From: Bacteroidia bacterium
GTDB lineage: Bacteria; Bacteroidota; Bacteroidia; Bacteroidales; F082
Direction: 5' to 3'
Length of the DNA stretch: 64,000 nucleotides
Assembly: GCA_021287165.1 (NCBI GenBank)
Contig: JAJTAY010000023.1
Span: 62,001 to 126,000, forward strand
In this document: piece after piece, positions 24,456 to 33,629 of the stretch
Layout of the letters: each line of letters begins with the position of its first letter
Position numbering within the stretch: position 1 is the first letter of the stretch
Notes under the pieces: generated by a model
Told to the model about the DNA's origin: nothing
Database searches by the model: none
What the model saw: only the letters and a program-made list of their open reading frames with translations
Translations under genes and position numbers: made by a program

Positions 24456-25724
24456 ATGAAACAGATCGAAATCATGTCGCCGGTGGGCTCGCGCGAGTCG
24501 CTGATCGCAGCCTTGCAAGCCGGGGCCGGTTCGGTTTATTTTGGCGTGGGCAAGCTCAATATGCGCTCACGCTCCACCCAAAACTTTGGCCTCGACGACC
24601 TCGACGAGATCGCAGCACTTTGCAACGAGAAAGGGGTGCGCACCTACCTTACGGTGAACAGTGTAATCTTCGACGAAGAATTTGCCGAGATGCGCCAACT
24701 GGTAGAGCGAGCAAAAATGGTCGGTATCAGTGCGGTCATTGCTTCCGATCTGGCTGTAATACAATATGTTCACAGTCTGGGGATGCCTGTGCATATGTCC
24801 ACCCAAAGCAATATCACCAACACCGAGGCCGTCCGATTCTGGTCGCGCTATGCCGATGTAATGGTAACGGCCCGCGAGCTCAGCCTCGACCAGGTGAAAG
24901 TGATCACCCAAAACATTGAACAACAGCAGATCAAAGGTCCGTCGGGCGAGCTGGTGCGCATCGAAATCTTTGTTCACGGAGCATTGTGCATGGCTATTTC
25001 GGGCAAATGCTACCTCAGCCTCGACACCCTTGGCTCGTCGGCCAACCGGGGTGCTTGCCTGCAACCGTGCCGAAGGGCTTACAGCGTGCGCGACCGCGAC
25101 AACGAGGTGGAACTGGAAGTGGACAACGAATACATCATGTCGCCCAAAGATCTGAATACCATCACCTTCCTTGATAAAATCCTCGATGCCGGTGTGCAGG
25201 TGCTCAAGATAGAGGGCCGTGGACGCTCGCCTGAATATGTCAAAGTGGTAACGGAGATTTACCGCGAGGCAGTGGCTGCCATCCAGTCGGGCGATTACAC
25301 CCCCGGGCGCATTGAACAATGGAACGCGCGCCTGGCTTCGGTTTACAACCGCGGTTTCTGGGATGGCTATTACCTTGGGCGCCGCATGGGCGAATGGTCG
25401 AAAACACACGGCAGCGAGGCCACCGAACGAAAGATTTATGTGGGTCGCATCGAAAACTATTTCTCAAAAATCGGCGTGGCCGAAGTGCGCATGGACAGTC
25501 ACGACCTGATCACTGGCGATAAGGTGTATATCATCGGCCCAACCACAGGGGTCGTCGAATCGCACCTCAGCGAAATCAGGGTAGAGCTCCGGTCCGTCGA
25601 AAAAACGATAAAGGGCGAGCACTGCTCCATTCCGGTGCCCTCGGCTGTACGCACAGGTGATAAGGTTTATAAAGTGGTTACAAACGAACAAAACGCGACA
25701 GCCATTGCATTGGGTAAAGCCTGA
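24456..25724 (+). CDS. peptidase U32 family protein (TrhP-like)
   Basis: U32-family protein of 422 residues. The N terminus IEIMSPVGSRESLIAALQAG and the iron-sulfur/active region HGALCMAISGKCYLSL...GACLQPCRRAY are diagnostic. Characterised members are tRNA or rRNA hydroxylation factors (TrhP for U34 of tRNA, RlhA for 23S rRNA) that bind 4Fe-4S clusters, rather than proteases. Which one this is cannot be settled here; the length and single U32 domain fit TrhP-like proteins. TrhO, the alternative O2-dependent enzyme for the same tRNA modification, is at 40970-41941. Confidence 0.85.
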   Translation: MKQIEIMSPVGSRESLIAALQAGAGSVYFGVGKLNMRSRSTQNFGLDDLDEIAALCNEKGVRTYLTVNSVIFDEEFAEMRQLVERAKMVGISAVIASDLAVIQYVHSLGMPVHMSTQSNITNTEAVRFWSRYADVMVTARELSLDQVKVITQNIEQQQIKGPSGELVRIEIFVHGALCMAISGKCYLSLDTLGSSANRGACLQPCRRAYSVRDRDNEVELEVDNEYIMSPKDLNTITFLDKILDAGVQVLKIEGRGRSPEYVKVVTEIYREAVAAIQSGDYTPGRIEQWNARLASVYNRGFWDGYYLGRRMGEWSKTHGSEATERKIYVGRIENYFSKIGVAEVRMDSHDLITGDKVYIIGPTTGVVESHLSEIRVELRSVEKTIKGEHCSIPVPSAVRTGDKVYKVVTNEQNATAIALGKA

Positions 25725-25832
25725 TATCCAAGATCGTAGCAAATGAACCCCCAATTAACCAGCTAATGACCGAACATTGCCGCCCGCAAGGCGTTTTATC
25801 AGTTGTTAACAGCTCCGAGGCGCTGAAAATGC

Positions 25833-25867
25833 TATCTTTGCAACCCTATTTAAAAACATTCTAAATA
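25833..25867 (+). promoter_or_regulatory. suf operon promoter with inverted repeat
   Basis: -7 element TATCTTTG (25833-25840) 36 bp before sufB. Immediately downstream is TATTTA-N9-TAAATA (25847-25852 and 25862-25867), an AT-rich dyad placed where a repressor would block transcription. Whether it is bound by an Rrf2-type iron-sulfur sensor is unknown. Confidence 0.45.
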
Positions 25868-25876
25868 AGCTGACCC

Positions 25877-27325
25877 ATGGCTACCGACAGCAACGAAATT
25901 CTGGAACAAGTCACACAAAGCGAATACAAATACGGCTTTTACACCGACATCGAAACCGAGTTTGCTCCCAAAGGCCTGGATGAGAATACTATACGATACA
26001 TTTCGGCCAAAAAGGAAGAGCCCGAATGGATGCTCGAATTTCGCCTGAAAGCTTTCAGGCACTGGCAGCAATTGCCAGAACCCGAATGGGCACACCTGCA
26101 CTATCCAAAGATTGACTATCAGGACGCCTACTATTATGCAGCGCCCAAGCCAAAAAAGGAATTGCAGAGCCTCGACGAGGTTGATCCCGAACTGCTCGAA
26201 ACATTCAATAAGCTGGGCATTTCGCTCGAAGAGCAAAAGCGCCTGGCCGGTGTGGCCGTGGATGCGGTGATCGACAGCGTTTCGGTGAAGACGACTTTTC
26301 AGGACACCCTCGCCAAGCACGGCATCATCTTCTGCAGCTTCAGCGAGGCCGTGCGCAATCACCCCGAGCTGGTGCGCAAATACATGGGAACGGTGGTTCC
26401 CTACACCGACAACTTTTTTGCCGCCCTCAACTCGGCCGTTTTCTCCGATGGCTCGTTCGTTTATATCCCCAAAGGCGTTCGCTGCCCCCTCGAACTCAGC
26501 ACCTATTTCCGCATCAATGCCGCCAATACCGGACAGTTTGAGCGCACCCTCATTGTGGCAGACGAAGGCAGCTATGTGAGCTATATGGAAGGCTGCACCG
26601 CTCCGATGCGTGACGAAAATCAGTTGCATGCCGCCATCGTGGAGATTATTACCCTCGACAATGCCGAAGTGAAATACAGCACCGTACAAAACTGGTACCC
26701 TGGCGACAAGGATGGCAATGGCGGCATTTACAACTTTGTAACCAAACGCGGGCTTTGCAAGGGTCGCAACTCTAAAATATCCTGGACGCAGGTGGAAACC
26801 GGCTCGGCCATCACCTGGAAATACCCCAGCTGTGTGCTCATGGGCGACAACTCGGTGGGCGAGTTCTATTCGGTGGCCGTTACCAATCACTTCCAGCAGG
26901 CCGACACCGGTACCAAGATGATCCACATAGGCAAAAACACCCGAAGCACCATTATCAGCAAGGGCATCTCGGCCGGCAGGAGCAACAACAGCTACCGCGG
27001 TCTGGTGAAAATTCTTCCAGGAGCGACCAATGCCCGCAATTTCTCGCAGTGCGACTCATTGCTGTTGGGCGACCAGTGCGGAGCACACACTTTCCCTTAC
27101 ATCGAAGCCAAAAACGAATCGAGCATAGTGGAGCACGAAGCCACTACCAGCAAAATCAGCGAAGACCAGCTGTTCTATTGCAACCAGCGCGGCATCGACA
27201 CTGAAAAAGCCATTGGCCTCATCGTAAACGGCTACGCTAAGGAAGTACTCAACAAACTGCCCATGGAGTTTGCCGTCGAGGCGCAGAAATTGCTCAGCAT
27301 ATCCCTTGAAGGCAGCGTGGGCTAA
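25877..27325 (+). CDS. sufB: Fe-S cluster assembly scaffold SufB
   Basis: Scaffold subunit of the SufBC2D complex, on which new iron-sulfur clusters are built from SufS/SufE-delivered sulfur. 482 residues, normal length. Family blocks include [45 protein letters not shown] and [19 protein letters not shown] (with the conserved Cys), and it ends [20 protein letters not shown]. First gene of sufBCDS. Abundant iron-sulfur enzymes in the window (hydrogenase, RlmN, U32 protein) depend on this pathway. Confidence 0.97.
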   Translation: MATDSNEILEQVTQSEYKYGFYTDIETEFAPKGLDENTIRYISAKKEEPEWMLEFRLKAFRHWQQLPEPEWAHLHYPKIDYQDAYYYAAPKPKKELQSLDEVDPELLETFNKLGISLEEQKRLAGVAVDAVIDSVSVKTTFQDTLAKHGIIFCSFSEAVRNHPELVRKYMGTVVPYTDNFFAALNSAVFSDGSFVYIPKGVRCPLELSTYFRINAANTGQFERTLIVADEGSYVSYMEGCTAPMRDENQLHAAIVEIITLDNAEVKYSTVQNWYPGDKDGNGGIYNFVTKRGLCKGRNSKISWTQVETGSAITWKYPSCVLMGDNSVGEFYSVAVTNHFQQADTGTKMIHIGKNTRSTIISKGISAGRSNNSYRGLVKILPGATNARNFSQCDSLLLGDQCGAHTFPYIEAKNESSIVEHEATTSKISEDQLFYCNQRGIDTEKAIGLIVNGYAKEVLNKLPMEFAVEAQKLLSISLEGSVG

Positions 27326-27372
27326 AAGTTAATAATCAAATAATTGAATATCAAACGATAAAATTTCAGACA

Positions 27373-28128
27373 ATGCTTCTCAACATAAAAAACCTGCATG
27401 TGGCCATTGATGGAAAAGAAATCATCAAAGGTCTGAACCTTGGTATCAATTACGGCGAAGTGCACGCCATCATGGGTCCCAACGGCACAGGAAAAAGCAC
27501 GCTGGCAGCAGCCATTACCGGACGCGAAGGCTATGAAATCACCGAAGGCGAAATCTGGTACAAGGGCGAAAACATCGTGGAGATGGAGCCCGACGAACGC
27601 GCCAACAAAGGCATCTTCCTGAGCTTTCAGTATCCCGTGGAAATTCCGGGAGTTAGCATGACCAATTTTATGCGCACCGCCGTCAACGCCAAACGCGAAT
27701 ACAACGGACAAGCGCCCATCAGCGCAGCCGAATTCCTGAAGCTGATGGAAGAAAAGAAAAAGCTCGTCGATATGCATGCCAAACTCACCAACCGCTCGGT
27801 GAACGAAGGCTTTTCGGGTGGCGAGAAAAAACGCAACGAAATTTTCCAGATGGCCATGCTCGAACCTACCCTGGCAATTCTCGACGAAACCGATTCGGGC
27901 CTCGACATCGACGCCCTTAAAATTGTGGCCCGCGGAGTAAATCAGCTGCGCTCGGACAAAAACGCCTTCCTCATCATCACCCACTACCAGCGCCTGCTCG
28001 AATACATCGTGCCCGACTTTGTGCATGTGCTCTACGATGGACGTATTGTAAAATCGGGCGGCAAAAACCTGGCCCTCGAACTGGAAGAAAAAGGCTACGA
28101 ATGGCTCAAGGAATATAGCCTGGCCTGA
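27373..28128 (+). CDS. sufC: Fe-S assembly ATPase SufC
   Basis: ABC-type ATPase of the SufBC2D complex, 251 residues. Walker A is [10 protein letters not shown], the signature is [13 protein letters not shown], and Walker B is [12 protein letters not shown]. It has no membrane partner and acts in the cytoplasm, with ATP binding reshaping SufB-SufD. 47 bp after sufB and 20 bp before sufD. Confidence 0.97.
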   Translation: MLLNIKNLHVAIDGKEIIKGLNLGINYGEVHAIMGPNGTGKSTLAAAITGREGYEITEGEIWYKGENIVEMEPDERANKGIFLSFQYPVEIPGVSMTNFMRTAVNAKREYNGQAPISAAEFLKLMEEKKKLVDMHAKLTNRSVNEGFSGGEKKRNEIFQMAMLEPTLAILDETDSGLDIDALKIVARGVNQLRSDKNAFLIITHYQRLLEYIVPDFVHVLYDGRIVKSGGKNLALELEEKGYEWLKEYSLA

Positions 28129-28148
28129 AATGCTTAATCGACAATCCT

Positions 28149-29570
28149 ATGGCAAATATCGTTGAACAACATACCCTGCCCCTCGACGAGCTGCTCATGC
28201 AGCAGTTTCGTGAGCAGCGCAGCCTTATCACGGCACACGACCTGCCTGCAATTACATCATTGCGCGACAAACATTTTGCCGATTTCGAACAAAATGGTTT
28301 TCCACACAACCAACTTGAGAAATGGCGCTTTTCGCGCATTACCGACCTTCTCGACGAAACTTTTGAACACAGCCTTCAGCCTGAAGATGTGAAAAATAAA
28401 AACCTCAGCGAGATGTTTCGCTGCGAGGTCCATAACTTTAATACAGAGATCATTTCGGTGCTCAACGGCTGGTATTACGATACCAACGGAGGCTATCACG
28501 TGAGCGAAGAGGGCGTGATTGTTTCGGGCCTTCGTACCGCTATGAAACAGTTTCCTGACCTGGTGGAAAAGCATTTTGGCACCATTGCCAACAGCGAGCA
28601 CAATACTTTTGTGAGCATTAACACTGCACTGGTTCAGGACGGCGTTTTCATTTACGTGCCCGACAACGTGCAGGTGCCCAGGACCTTGCAGATACTAAAA
28701 CTCATCGACCGCACAGGTCCGCATTTTGTGCAAAACCGCAACCTTATCGTCATTGGTCGCAACAGCCACCTTAGCCTGATGCATTGCGACGACTCAATAA
28801 ATCACCACACCAGCCTCATCAATACCGTTACCGAAGTACTGGTTCAGGAGAATGCCAGCCTCGAAATCTACAAGTTGCAGAACCTCAACGACAATTCGGG
28901 TCTGGTAAACAGCACCTTCATCCGACAGCTGGCCGACAGCAATGTGAAGACTGTGGCCCTCACATTCAATGGCGGATATATCCGCAACAATGTGCAGAGC
29001 TTCCTCGACGGGCGCGGTGCACATGCCGACATCATGGGACTCTACCTGATGGATAAAGAGCAGCATGTTGACAACCAGGTGCGTGTGATGCACAACCAGC
29101 CCCACTGCACCAGCAACGAGTTGTTCAAAGGCATTCTCGACGACGAAGCCACGGCAGTGTTCAACGGCTATATTTATGTGGCCCGCGATGCGCAAAAAAC
29201 CAATGCCTACCAAAACAACCGCAACATTCTGCTCAAGCCTACGGCGGTGGTAGATACCATGCCTTTTCTTGAAATTTACGCCGACGATGTAAAATGCTCG
29301 CACGGCGCCACCATCGGACAGCTCGACGAAGATGCCATGTTCTACCTGCGATCGCGCGGCATCAGCAAGGCTAATGCCCGTTTGCTGCTCATGTATGCCT
29401 TTGCAGCCGACATCGTCAATGTCATTGAAATTGAGCCACTTCGTGTACGCATCGACGATATGGTAAAAAAACGTCTTCGCGGCGAACTTTCGGTTTGCGA
29501 GAACTGTGTGCTCCACTGCAGTACACCGGAAAAGGATTACCATTTCGACATCGACTACAGCAAAATCTGA
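28149..29570 (+). CDS. sufD: Fe-S cluster assembly protein SufD
   Basis: SufB paralogue and third subunit of SufBC2D, 473 residues. The N-terminal helical part contains QLEKWRFSRI. The beta-helix core has FIYVPDNVQVPRTLQI, DIMGLYLMDKEQHVDN and the conserved CSHGATIGQLDEDAMFYLRSRG with its functional His. It ends with CENCVLHCS, a Cys-rich tail. The next gene, sufS, starts 5 bp later. Confidence 0.96.
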   Translation: MANIVEQHTLPLDELLMQQFREQRSLITAHDLPAITSLRDKHFADFEQNGFPHNQLEKWRFSRITDLLDETFEHSLQPEDVKNKNLSEMFRCEVHNFNTEIISVLNGWYYDTNGGYHVSEEGVIVSGLRTAMKQFPDLVEKHFGTIANSEHNTFVSINTALVQDGVFIYVPDNVQVPRTLQILKLIDRTGPHFVQNRNLIVIGRNSHLSLMHCDDSINHHTSLINTVTEVLVQENASLEIYKLQNLNDNSGLVNSTFIRQLADSNVKTVALTFNGGYIRNNVQSFLDGRGAHADIMGLYLMDKEQHVDNQVRVMHNQPHCTSNELFKGILDDEATAVFNGYIYVARDAQKTNAYQNNRNILLKPTAVVDTMPFLEIYADDVKCSHGATIGQLDEDAMFYLRSRGISKANARLLLMYAFAADIVNVIEIEPLRVRIDDMVKKRLRGELSVCENCVLHCSTPEKDYHFDIDYSKI

Positions 29571-29575
29571 AGCCG

Positions 29576-30802
29576 ATGAGCACCCTCCCCGATGTGGACG
29601 CCCTAAGGCAGTCGTTTCCGGCGCTTGCTCAAACAGTGTATGGCAAGCCCCTGATCTACCTCGACAACGGAGCTACTACGCAAAAGCCCTTGTCGGTGAT
29701 CAACAGGCTCAAGCAATATTACAAAGCCGAAAACGCCAACATCCACCGGGGGGTGCATTACCTAAGCCAGCTCTCCACCGATGCCTTCGAAAAAGCCCGC
29801 GCATCTGTTGCTGCGCACATCAATGCAAGGCAAAAGCACGAGATTATTTTCACCCGCGGCACCACCGAAGCCATCAACCTAATAGCCCATTCCTTTGCGC
29901 AACACCTCAATAAAAATGCGCCCAAAGTGCTCATCACTGCCATGGAACACCACAGCAACCTGGTGCCCTGGCAGCAATGGGTTTTGCAAAATGGAGGCAG
30001 GCTTATGGTGGCGGGACTCAAGCCCGATGGCAGCCTCAACATGGAGCACTTCGAAGCCTTGCTCGAGGAGCAGCCCGATATTGTAGCCATCACACATGTT
30101 TCCAATGTTTTAGGCACGGTCAATCCGGTAAAGGCCATCACAAGCATTGCCCATGCGCGCGGAATACCCGTTCTGGTGGACGGCGCCCAGGCCATTGCCC
30201 ATATGCCCGTTGATATTCAAGATATTGACTGCGACTTCTACGTTTTTTCGGGGCACAAAGCCTACGGCCCCATGGGCGTTGGGGTATTATACGGCAAAGA
30301 GGTCTGGCTCGACCGTTTGCCGCCTTATCAGTTTGGCGGCGAAATGGTGGACCGGGTAAGTTTTGATACAACCACCTTCAACGAACTTCCTTTCAAATTC
30401 GAGGCCGGTACACCCAACGTTGGTGCTGTGCTTGCTCTGGAAACGGCCCTCAGCTTCATCCGCAAAACCGGCTACGAAGCCATTGCCGCCCACGAGCATA
30501 ACCTTACCAGCTATGGACATCAGCTGCTCAGTCGGGTGGAAGATATTGAGTTTTATGGCACCGCTCCCGGAAAGGAAGCTGTGATCTCATTCAACATCAA
30601 AGGAATACATCCATATGACCTCGGCACGCTACTCGATAAGATGGGCATTGCGGTGCGCACAGGGCATCATTGCGCGCAGCCGTTGATGGATCATCTTGGC
30701 ATTCCTGGAACGGTGCGTGCCTCCATGGCTGTTTACAACACACTCAACGAGATGGAACGCCTGGCCGAAGCCGTAAACAAAGCGGCCATGATGCTCAGAT
30801 AA
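29576..30802 (+). CDS. sufS: cysteine desulfurase SufS
   Basis: PLP enzyme that removes sulfur from cysteine and passes the persulfide to SufE. 408 residues from ATG 29576 (MSTLPDVDALRQSFP), which is 5 bp after sufD; a longer frame into sufD was rejected. PLP-site motifs: IYLDNGATTQKP, EHHSNLVPW, DGAQAIAHMPVD and the Schiff-base Lys in FSGHKAYGPMGVGVLYG. The catalytic Cys lies in RTGHHCAQPLMDHLG, as in class II (SufS-type) desulfurases. Confidence 0.96.
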   Translation: MSTLPDVDALRQSFPALAQTVYGKPLIYLDNGATTQKPLSVINRLKQYYKAENANIHRGVHYLSQLSTDAFEKARASVAAHINARQKHEIIFTRGTTEAINLIAHSFAQHLNKNAPKVLITAMEHHSNLVPWQQWVLQNGGRLMVAGLKPDGSLNMEHFEALLEEQPDIVAITHVSNVLGTVNPVKAITSIAHARGIPVLVDGAQAIAHMPVDIQDIDCDFYVFSGHKAYGPMGVGVLYGKEVWLDRLPPYQFGGEMVDRVSFDTTTFNELPFKFEAGTPNVGAVLALETALSFIRKTGYEAIAAHEHNLTSYGHQLLSRVEDIEFYGTAPGKEAVISFNIKGIHPYDLGTLLDKMGIAVRTGHHCAQPLMDHLGIPGTVRASMAVYNTLNEMERLAEAVNKAAMMLR

Positions 30803-30880
30803 GGTAAAATTTCCTCGTCAACCTGCCCCTTGTCCTTTGAAAGGAACAATCACTCCTGCGCCTGGAGTAAAAATGAATGG

Positions 30881-30888
30881 TAATTTTG
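30881..30888 (+). promoter_or_regulatory. -7 element before sufE
   Basis: TAATTTTG in the 103-bp gap after sufS, 17 bp before the sufE ATG. It suggests that sufE and the DUF59 gene can be transcribed apart from sufBCDS. Confidence 0.45.
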
Positions 30889-30905
30889 CAACAAATTCAT
30901 AAGTC

Positions 30906-31334
30906 ATGAGTGCAGAACAGGCACAGCAGCAAATCATTGAAGAGTTTTCGGCCTACGAGGACTGGCTCGACAAATACAACCTGCTCATTGAGATGGGAAA
31001 AGACATCCCGGTTATTGACCCGCGCCACAAAACCAACAACCACCTCATCAATGGTTGTCAGAGCCGCGTTTGGCTGCACGCCGAGCTGCGCGACGATGGG
31101 AAGGTGTATTTTTCAGCCGATAGCGATGCCGTTATTACCAGAGGAATGGTAAGCCTGCTTATCCGCGTACTTTCGGGCCGCACCCCCGACGAAATACTTA
31201 ACACAAATCTGCACTTCATCGATGCCATCGGCCTCACCGAACATCTTTCGCCCACACGATCGAACGGTCTTGTTTCGATGATCAAACAGATGAAACTCTA
31301 CGCACAGGTTTTTCAACTCAAAACCAAAAACTAA
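30906..31334 (+). CDS. sufE: sulfur acceptor protein SufE
   Basis: Accepts persulfide sulfur from SufS and hands it to SufB. 142 residues, the normal length. The active-site Cys is in NNHLINGCQSRVWLHAEL and the C-terminal motif is LTEHLSPTRSNGLVSMI. It is 6 bp before the DUF59 gene. Confidence 0.96.
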   Translation: MSAEQAQQQIIEEFSAYEDWLDKYNLLIEMGKDIPVIDPRHKTNNHLINGCQSRVWLHAELRDDGKVYFSADSDAVITRGMVSLLIRVLSGRTPDEILNTNLHFIDAIGLTEHLSPTRSNGLVSMIKQMKLYAQVFQLKTKN

Positions 31335-31340
31335 ACACCA

Positions 31341-31661
31341 ATGACTCCCGAACAAAAACGCGAAATGGAAGAAAACGTGGTCACCGTGCTGCGCACTGTG
31401 TTCGACCCCGAAATACCCGTGAATATTTACGATCTTGGTCTTGTTTACGAAATCAGCGTCAGCGACGAGGCTGATGTAAAAGTGCTGATGACACTCACTT
31501 CTCCCAACTGTCCGGTGGCCGAAACCATGCCCGGTGACGTGAAAATGCGCGTGGAAATGGTGAAAGACGTGCGCAGCTGCGAGGTGGAACTCACCTTTGA
31601 GCCGCCATGGGACCAAAGCATGCTGTCGGACGAGGCCAAGCTGGAATTAGGGTTTCTTTAA
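31341..31661 (+). CDS. DUF59/MIP18-family Fe-S assembly protein (SufT-like)
   Basis: A 106-residue protein with one MIP18 (DUF59) domain: FDPEIPVNIYDLGLVYEI near the N terminus, the conserved Cys in LTSPNCPVAETMP, and the terminal LTFEPPWDQSMLSDEAKLELG. Single-domain members in suf operons help iron-sulfur cluster maturation or transfer to target proteins. Last gene of the suf group. Confidence 0.9.
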   Translation: MTPEQKREMEENVVTVLRTVFDPEIPVNIYDLGLVYEISVSDEADVKVLMTLTSPNCPVAETMPGDVKMRVEMVKDVRSCEVELTFEPPWDQSMLSDEAKLELGFL

Positions 31662-31796
31662 CAGCATACTGTAAGTAATGCTAATATAGTTTTGCCTTCG
31701 CACTCAAGCACCGATATGCATCCAACAAGATGTAAGTAGCATTAAATCATTTTTTTACACTGGAAGAATTAATAGCACTAGCTTCTTTTGGTCGCT

Positions 31797-32360
31797 CTAT
31801 TTGTTCTTCTTTAATCTCAAATCAATACCAAGATTATTCGCTGTCTTTGTTATTGTATCTTTTATCTGTCTGCACTTTTCTTTCGTATCGGATTGATCAT
31901 CATGGGTATTTGCAAATCCGAAAACTTCTTTCAATTGTTCGAGGGGTAGTAATGCGCAGCATGTACAGAAAAAACTCTTTGAGCGGCCATCATCAAAGTT
32001 CTGCAACAAGTAATTCAGAATGTCAATTCGGACGCTTTGGTTTTCAATGAAGGATTCTATTCCATTTGCTTTGATTGCCTCAAGATTGGTAAAGACCATT
32101 TTATGAGTCACAAATGAATCGTAACCTTCTTTCTCTGAATCAAAACGTTTGCAGGGATAGTCTTTACAATCTGAACAAACTTCGAGACCTTTTTTGATGA
32201 CGCAGCATGTCAGGAATCCGCATGAAGGGTGCTTATCTTGAAAATTAAATCCGCCGCATCCTGGACAAGCAGAATCTCCGTTTGTGTGAAATCTTGGACA
32301 CAGACCACAATCAATGCCACAACAACCAATAGTCTCGTAATTTTTCAGCTTATCTGCCAT
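31797..32360 (-). CDS. cysteine-rich DUF3795-like protein
   Basis: A 187-residue cytoplasmic protein of unknown function. The N-terminal half carries many Cys pairs (GCCGIDCGLCPRF, CPGCGGF, CGFLTCC, CSDCKDYPC) in the arrangement typical of DUF3795, probably binding zinc or an iron-sulfur cluster. The C terminus has a further Cys group (FFCTCC) and a charged tail. The gene is clearly more AT-rich than the suf genes beside it and lies convergent to them, which hints at acquisition. Family assignment is from the Cys pattern. Confidence 0.7.
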   Translation of the reverse strand: MADKLKNYETIGCCGIDCGLCPRFHTNGDSACPGCGGFNFQDKHPSCGFLTCCVIKKGLEVCSDCKDYPCKRFDSEKEGYDSFVTHKMVFTNLEAIKANGIESFIENQSVRIDILNYLLQNFDDGRSKSFFCTCCALLPLEQLKEVFGFANTHDDQSDTKEKCRQIKDTITKTANNLGIDLRLKKNK

Positions 32361-32459
32361 TGCTATCTTTTTTAAGGCCTTGGAACAACTACTACAACAC
32401 CCTTTATACTTTCCTCTGCAAGATTTTGGCTCTTTAAGAGGATATGCCTGCCAAAACTC

Positions 32460-33584
32460 CTACAAACTTTTGCTGATTATTTTTTCTATAATAGGCGCAG
32501 GACCCTTATTTGCCCATCGTTGACTGTAGTTTACCGCGATTGCCATTTTGTAGTCCGGAAACCAGGCCACCTGTGTTCCCCAAAATCCTGTGTGGGTATA
32601 TGCCTCTACACCGCCTATCTCGGTCTTCCAGATCCCATATCTATAGTCTAAGGCATCCGGCGATTTTCCGCTAAATGGTTGAAGCATGGTATCGAGTGTC
32701 GATGTGTACTCAAAAAACCTGTTATTGAATAACATATTATAAAACATGGCCAAATCGGCAGCGGTGGAAAGATGCCCGCCTCCGCCAAAATAGTCGAGAG
32801 AGGGGTGAAAATTGTAGGTGTCTATCTTGTTGTGATACTGGTGCATCCGCTGGCCAGAAAAGTCACCGTCCGGGCTTTCCATATGGGTATTGGCGATGCC
32901 CAGTTGTTTAAGCATCAGCAATTGGTCGATGGCCTCGCCCATGGGTTGCCCAGTCAGGTTTTCGATAATTTCCCCCAGCAGGACATACCCGCTGTCGGAA
33001 TAACTGAAACGTGCGCCCGGCTTATCCAGCGGTTTGCCCAAGCGCACAAGCTCCTCCAGTTGCTCGGTCCGCGTCCATACATGACGCTCCTGCATGTACT
33101 CCGGTGTATATCGGTCCGAATGGGTGTGGTCGGCCATACCCGATGTATGGTTGAGTAGCTGACGGATGGTGATACTGTCGGGATTGTAGCCTCCATTACG
33201 CAGTATTTCACTGTGTAACGAACTGATGTAAAGCGCTATAGGGTCGTCGAGGCGAAGTTTGTCCTGCTCCCAAAGCCGCAAAATGGCGGCGGCTACAAAG
33301 GTTTTGGAAACGCTGGCAATTCGGAAAGTATTTGAGGGGCTGAGCGGCTCCTTTGTGATTGTATCTGCATAGCCGGCAGCGCCTGCCCAAAACAGCTTTT
33401 GGTCCGGACCGGCAATAGCTGCAACAATGCCTGGCATATCGGGAGATAATTCGTCATACAGCAACTGCTGAAGCTCAGTTTGCTTATGGTTGCTGTTGCA
33501 TGACAGGCTAATGACATACAGGACAACGAATGCGGCACTGATTGGAAGAGAAAATAATTTGCCTGTAAACAACCTGGTTTTCAT
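32460..33584 (-). CDS. serine hydrolase of the beta-lactamase class C/PBP-like family
   Basis: A second serine hydrolase, 374 residues, with a signal peptide and a lipobox-like LSC before residue 30. The nucleophile motif is SVSK (in FRIASVSKTFVAAAIL), followed by YSDSGY in the Tyr-motif position and HTG (in EAYTHTGFWGTQ) as the third motif. Related to the gene at 16653-17870 but not a recent duplicate. Probably an envelope D-aminopeptidase or esterase; the substrate is unknown. Confidence 0.88.
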   Translation of the reverse strand: MKTRLFTGKLFSLPISAAFVVLYVISLSCNSNHKQTELQQLLYDELSPDMPGIVAAIAGPDQKLFWAGAAGYADTITKEPLSPSNTFRIASVSKTFVAAAILRLWEQDKLRLDDPIALYISSLHSEILRNGGYNPDSITIRQLLNHTSGMADHTHSDRYTPEYMQERHVWTRTEQLEELVRLGKPLDKPGARFSYSDSGYVLLGEIIENLTGQPMGEAIDQLLMLKQLGIANTHMESPDGDFSGQRMHQYHNKIDTYNFHPSLDYFGGGGHLSTAADLAMFYNMLFNNRFFEYTSTLDTMLQPFSGKSPDALDYRYGIWKTEIGGVEAYTHTGFWGTQVAWFPDYKMAIAVNYSQRWANKGPAPIIEKIISKSL

Positions 33585-33629
33585 TGCTATTTGGTTTAGG
33601 AAGGAATATTGTGAAATGCTTTTTGAGGC

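Noticed and set aside
31688..31695. Plus-strand TAGTTTTG as a promoter
   Set aside because: It matches TAnnTTTG, but no plus-strand gene or structured RNA with a terminator follows before the convergent DUF3795 gene.
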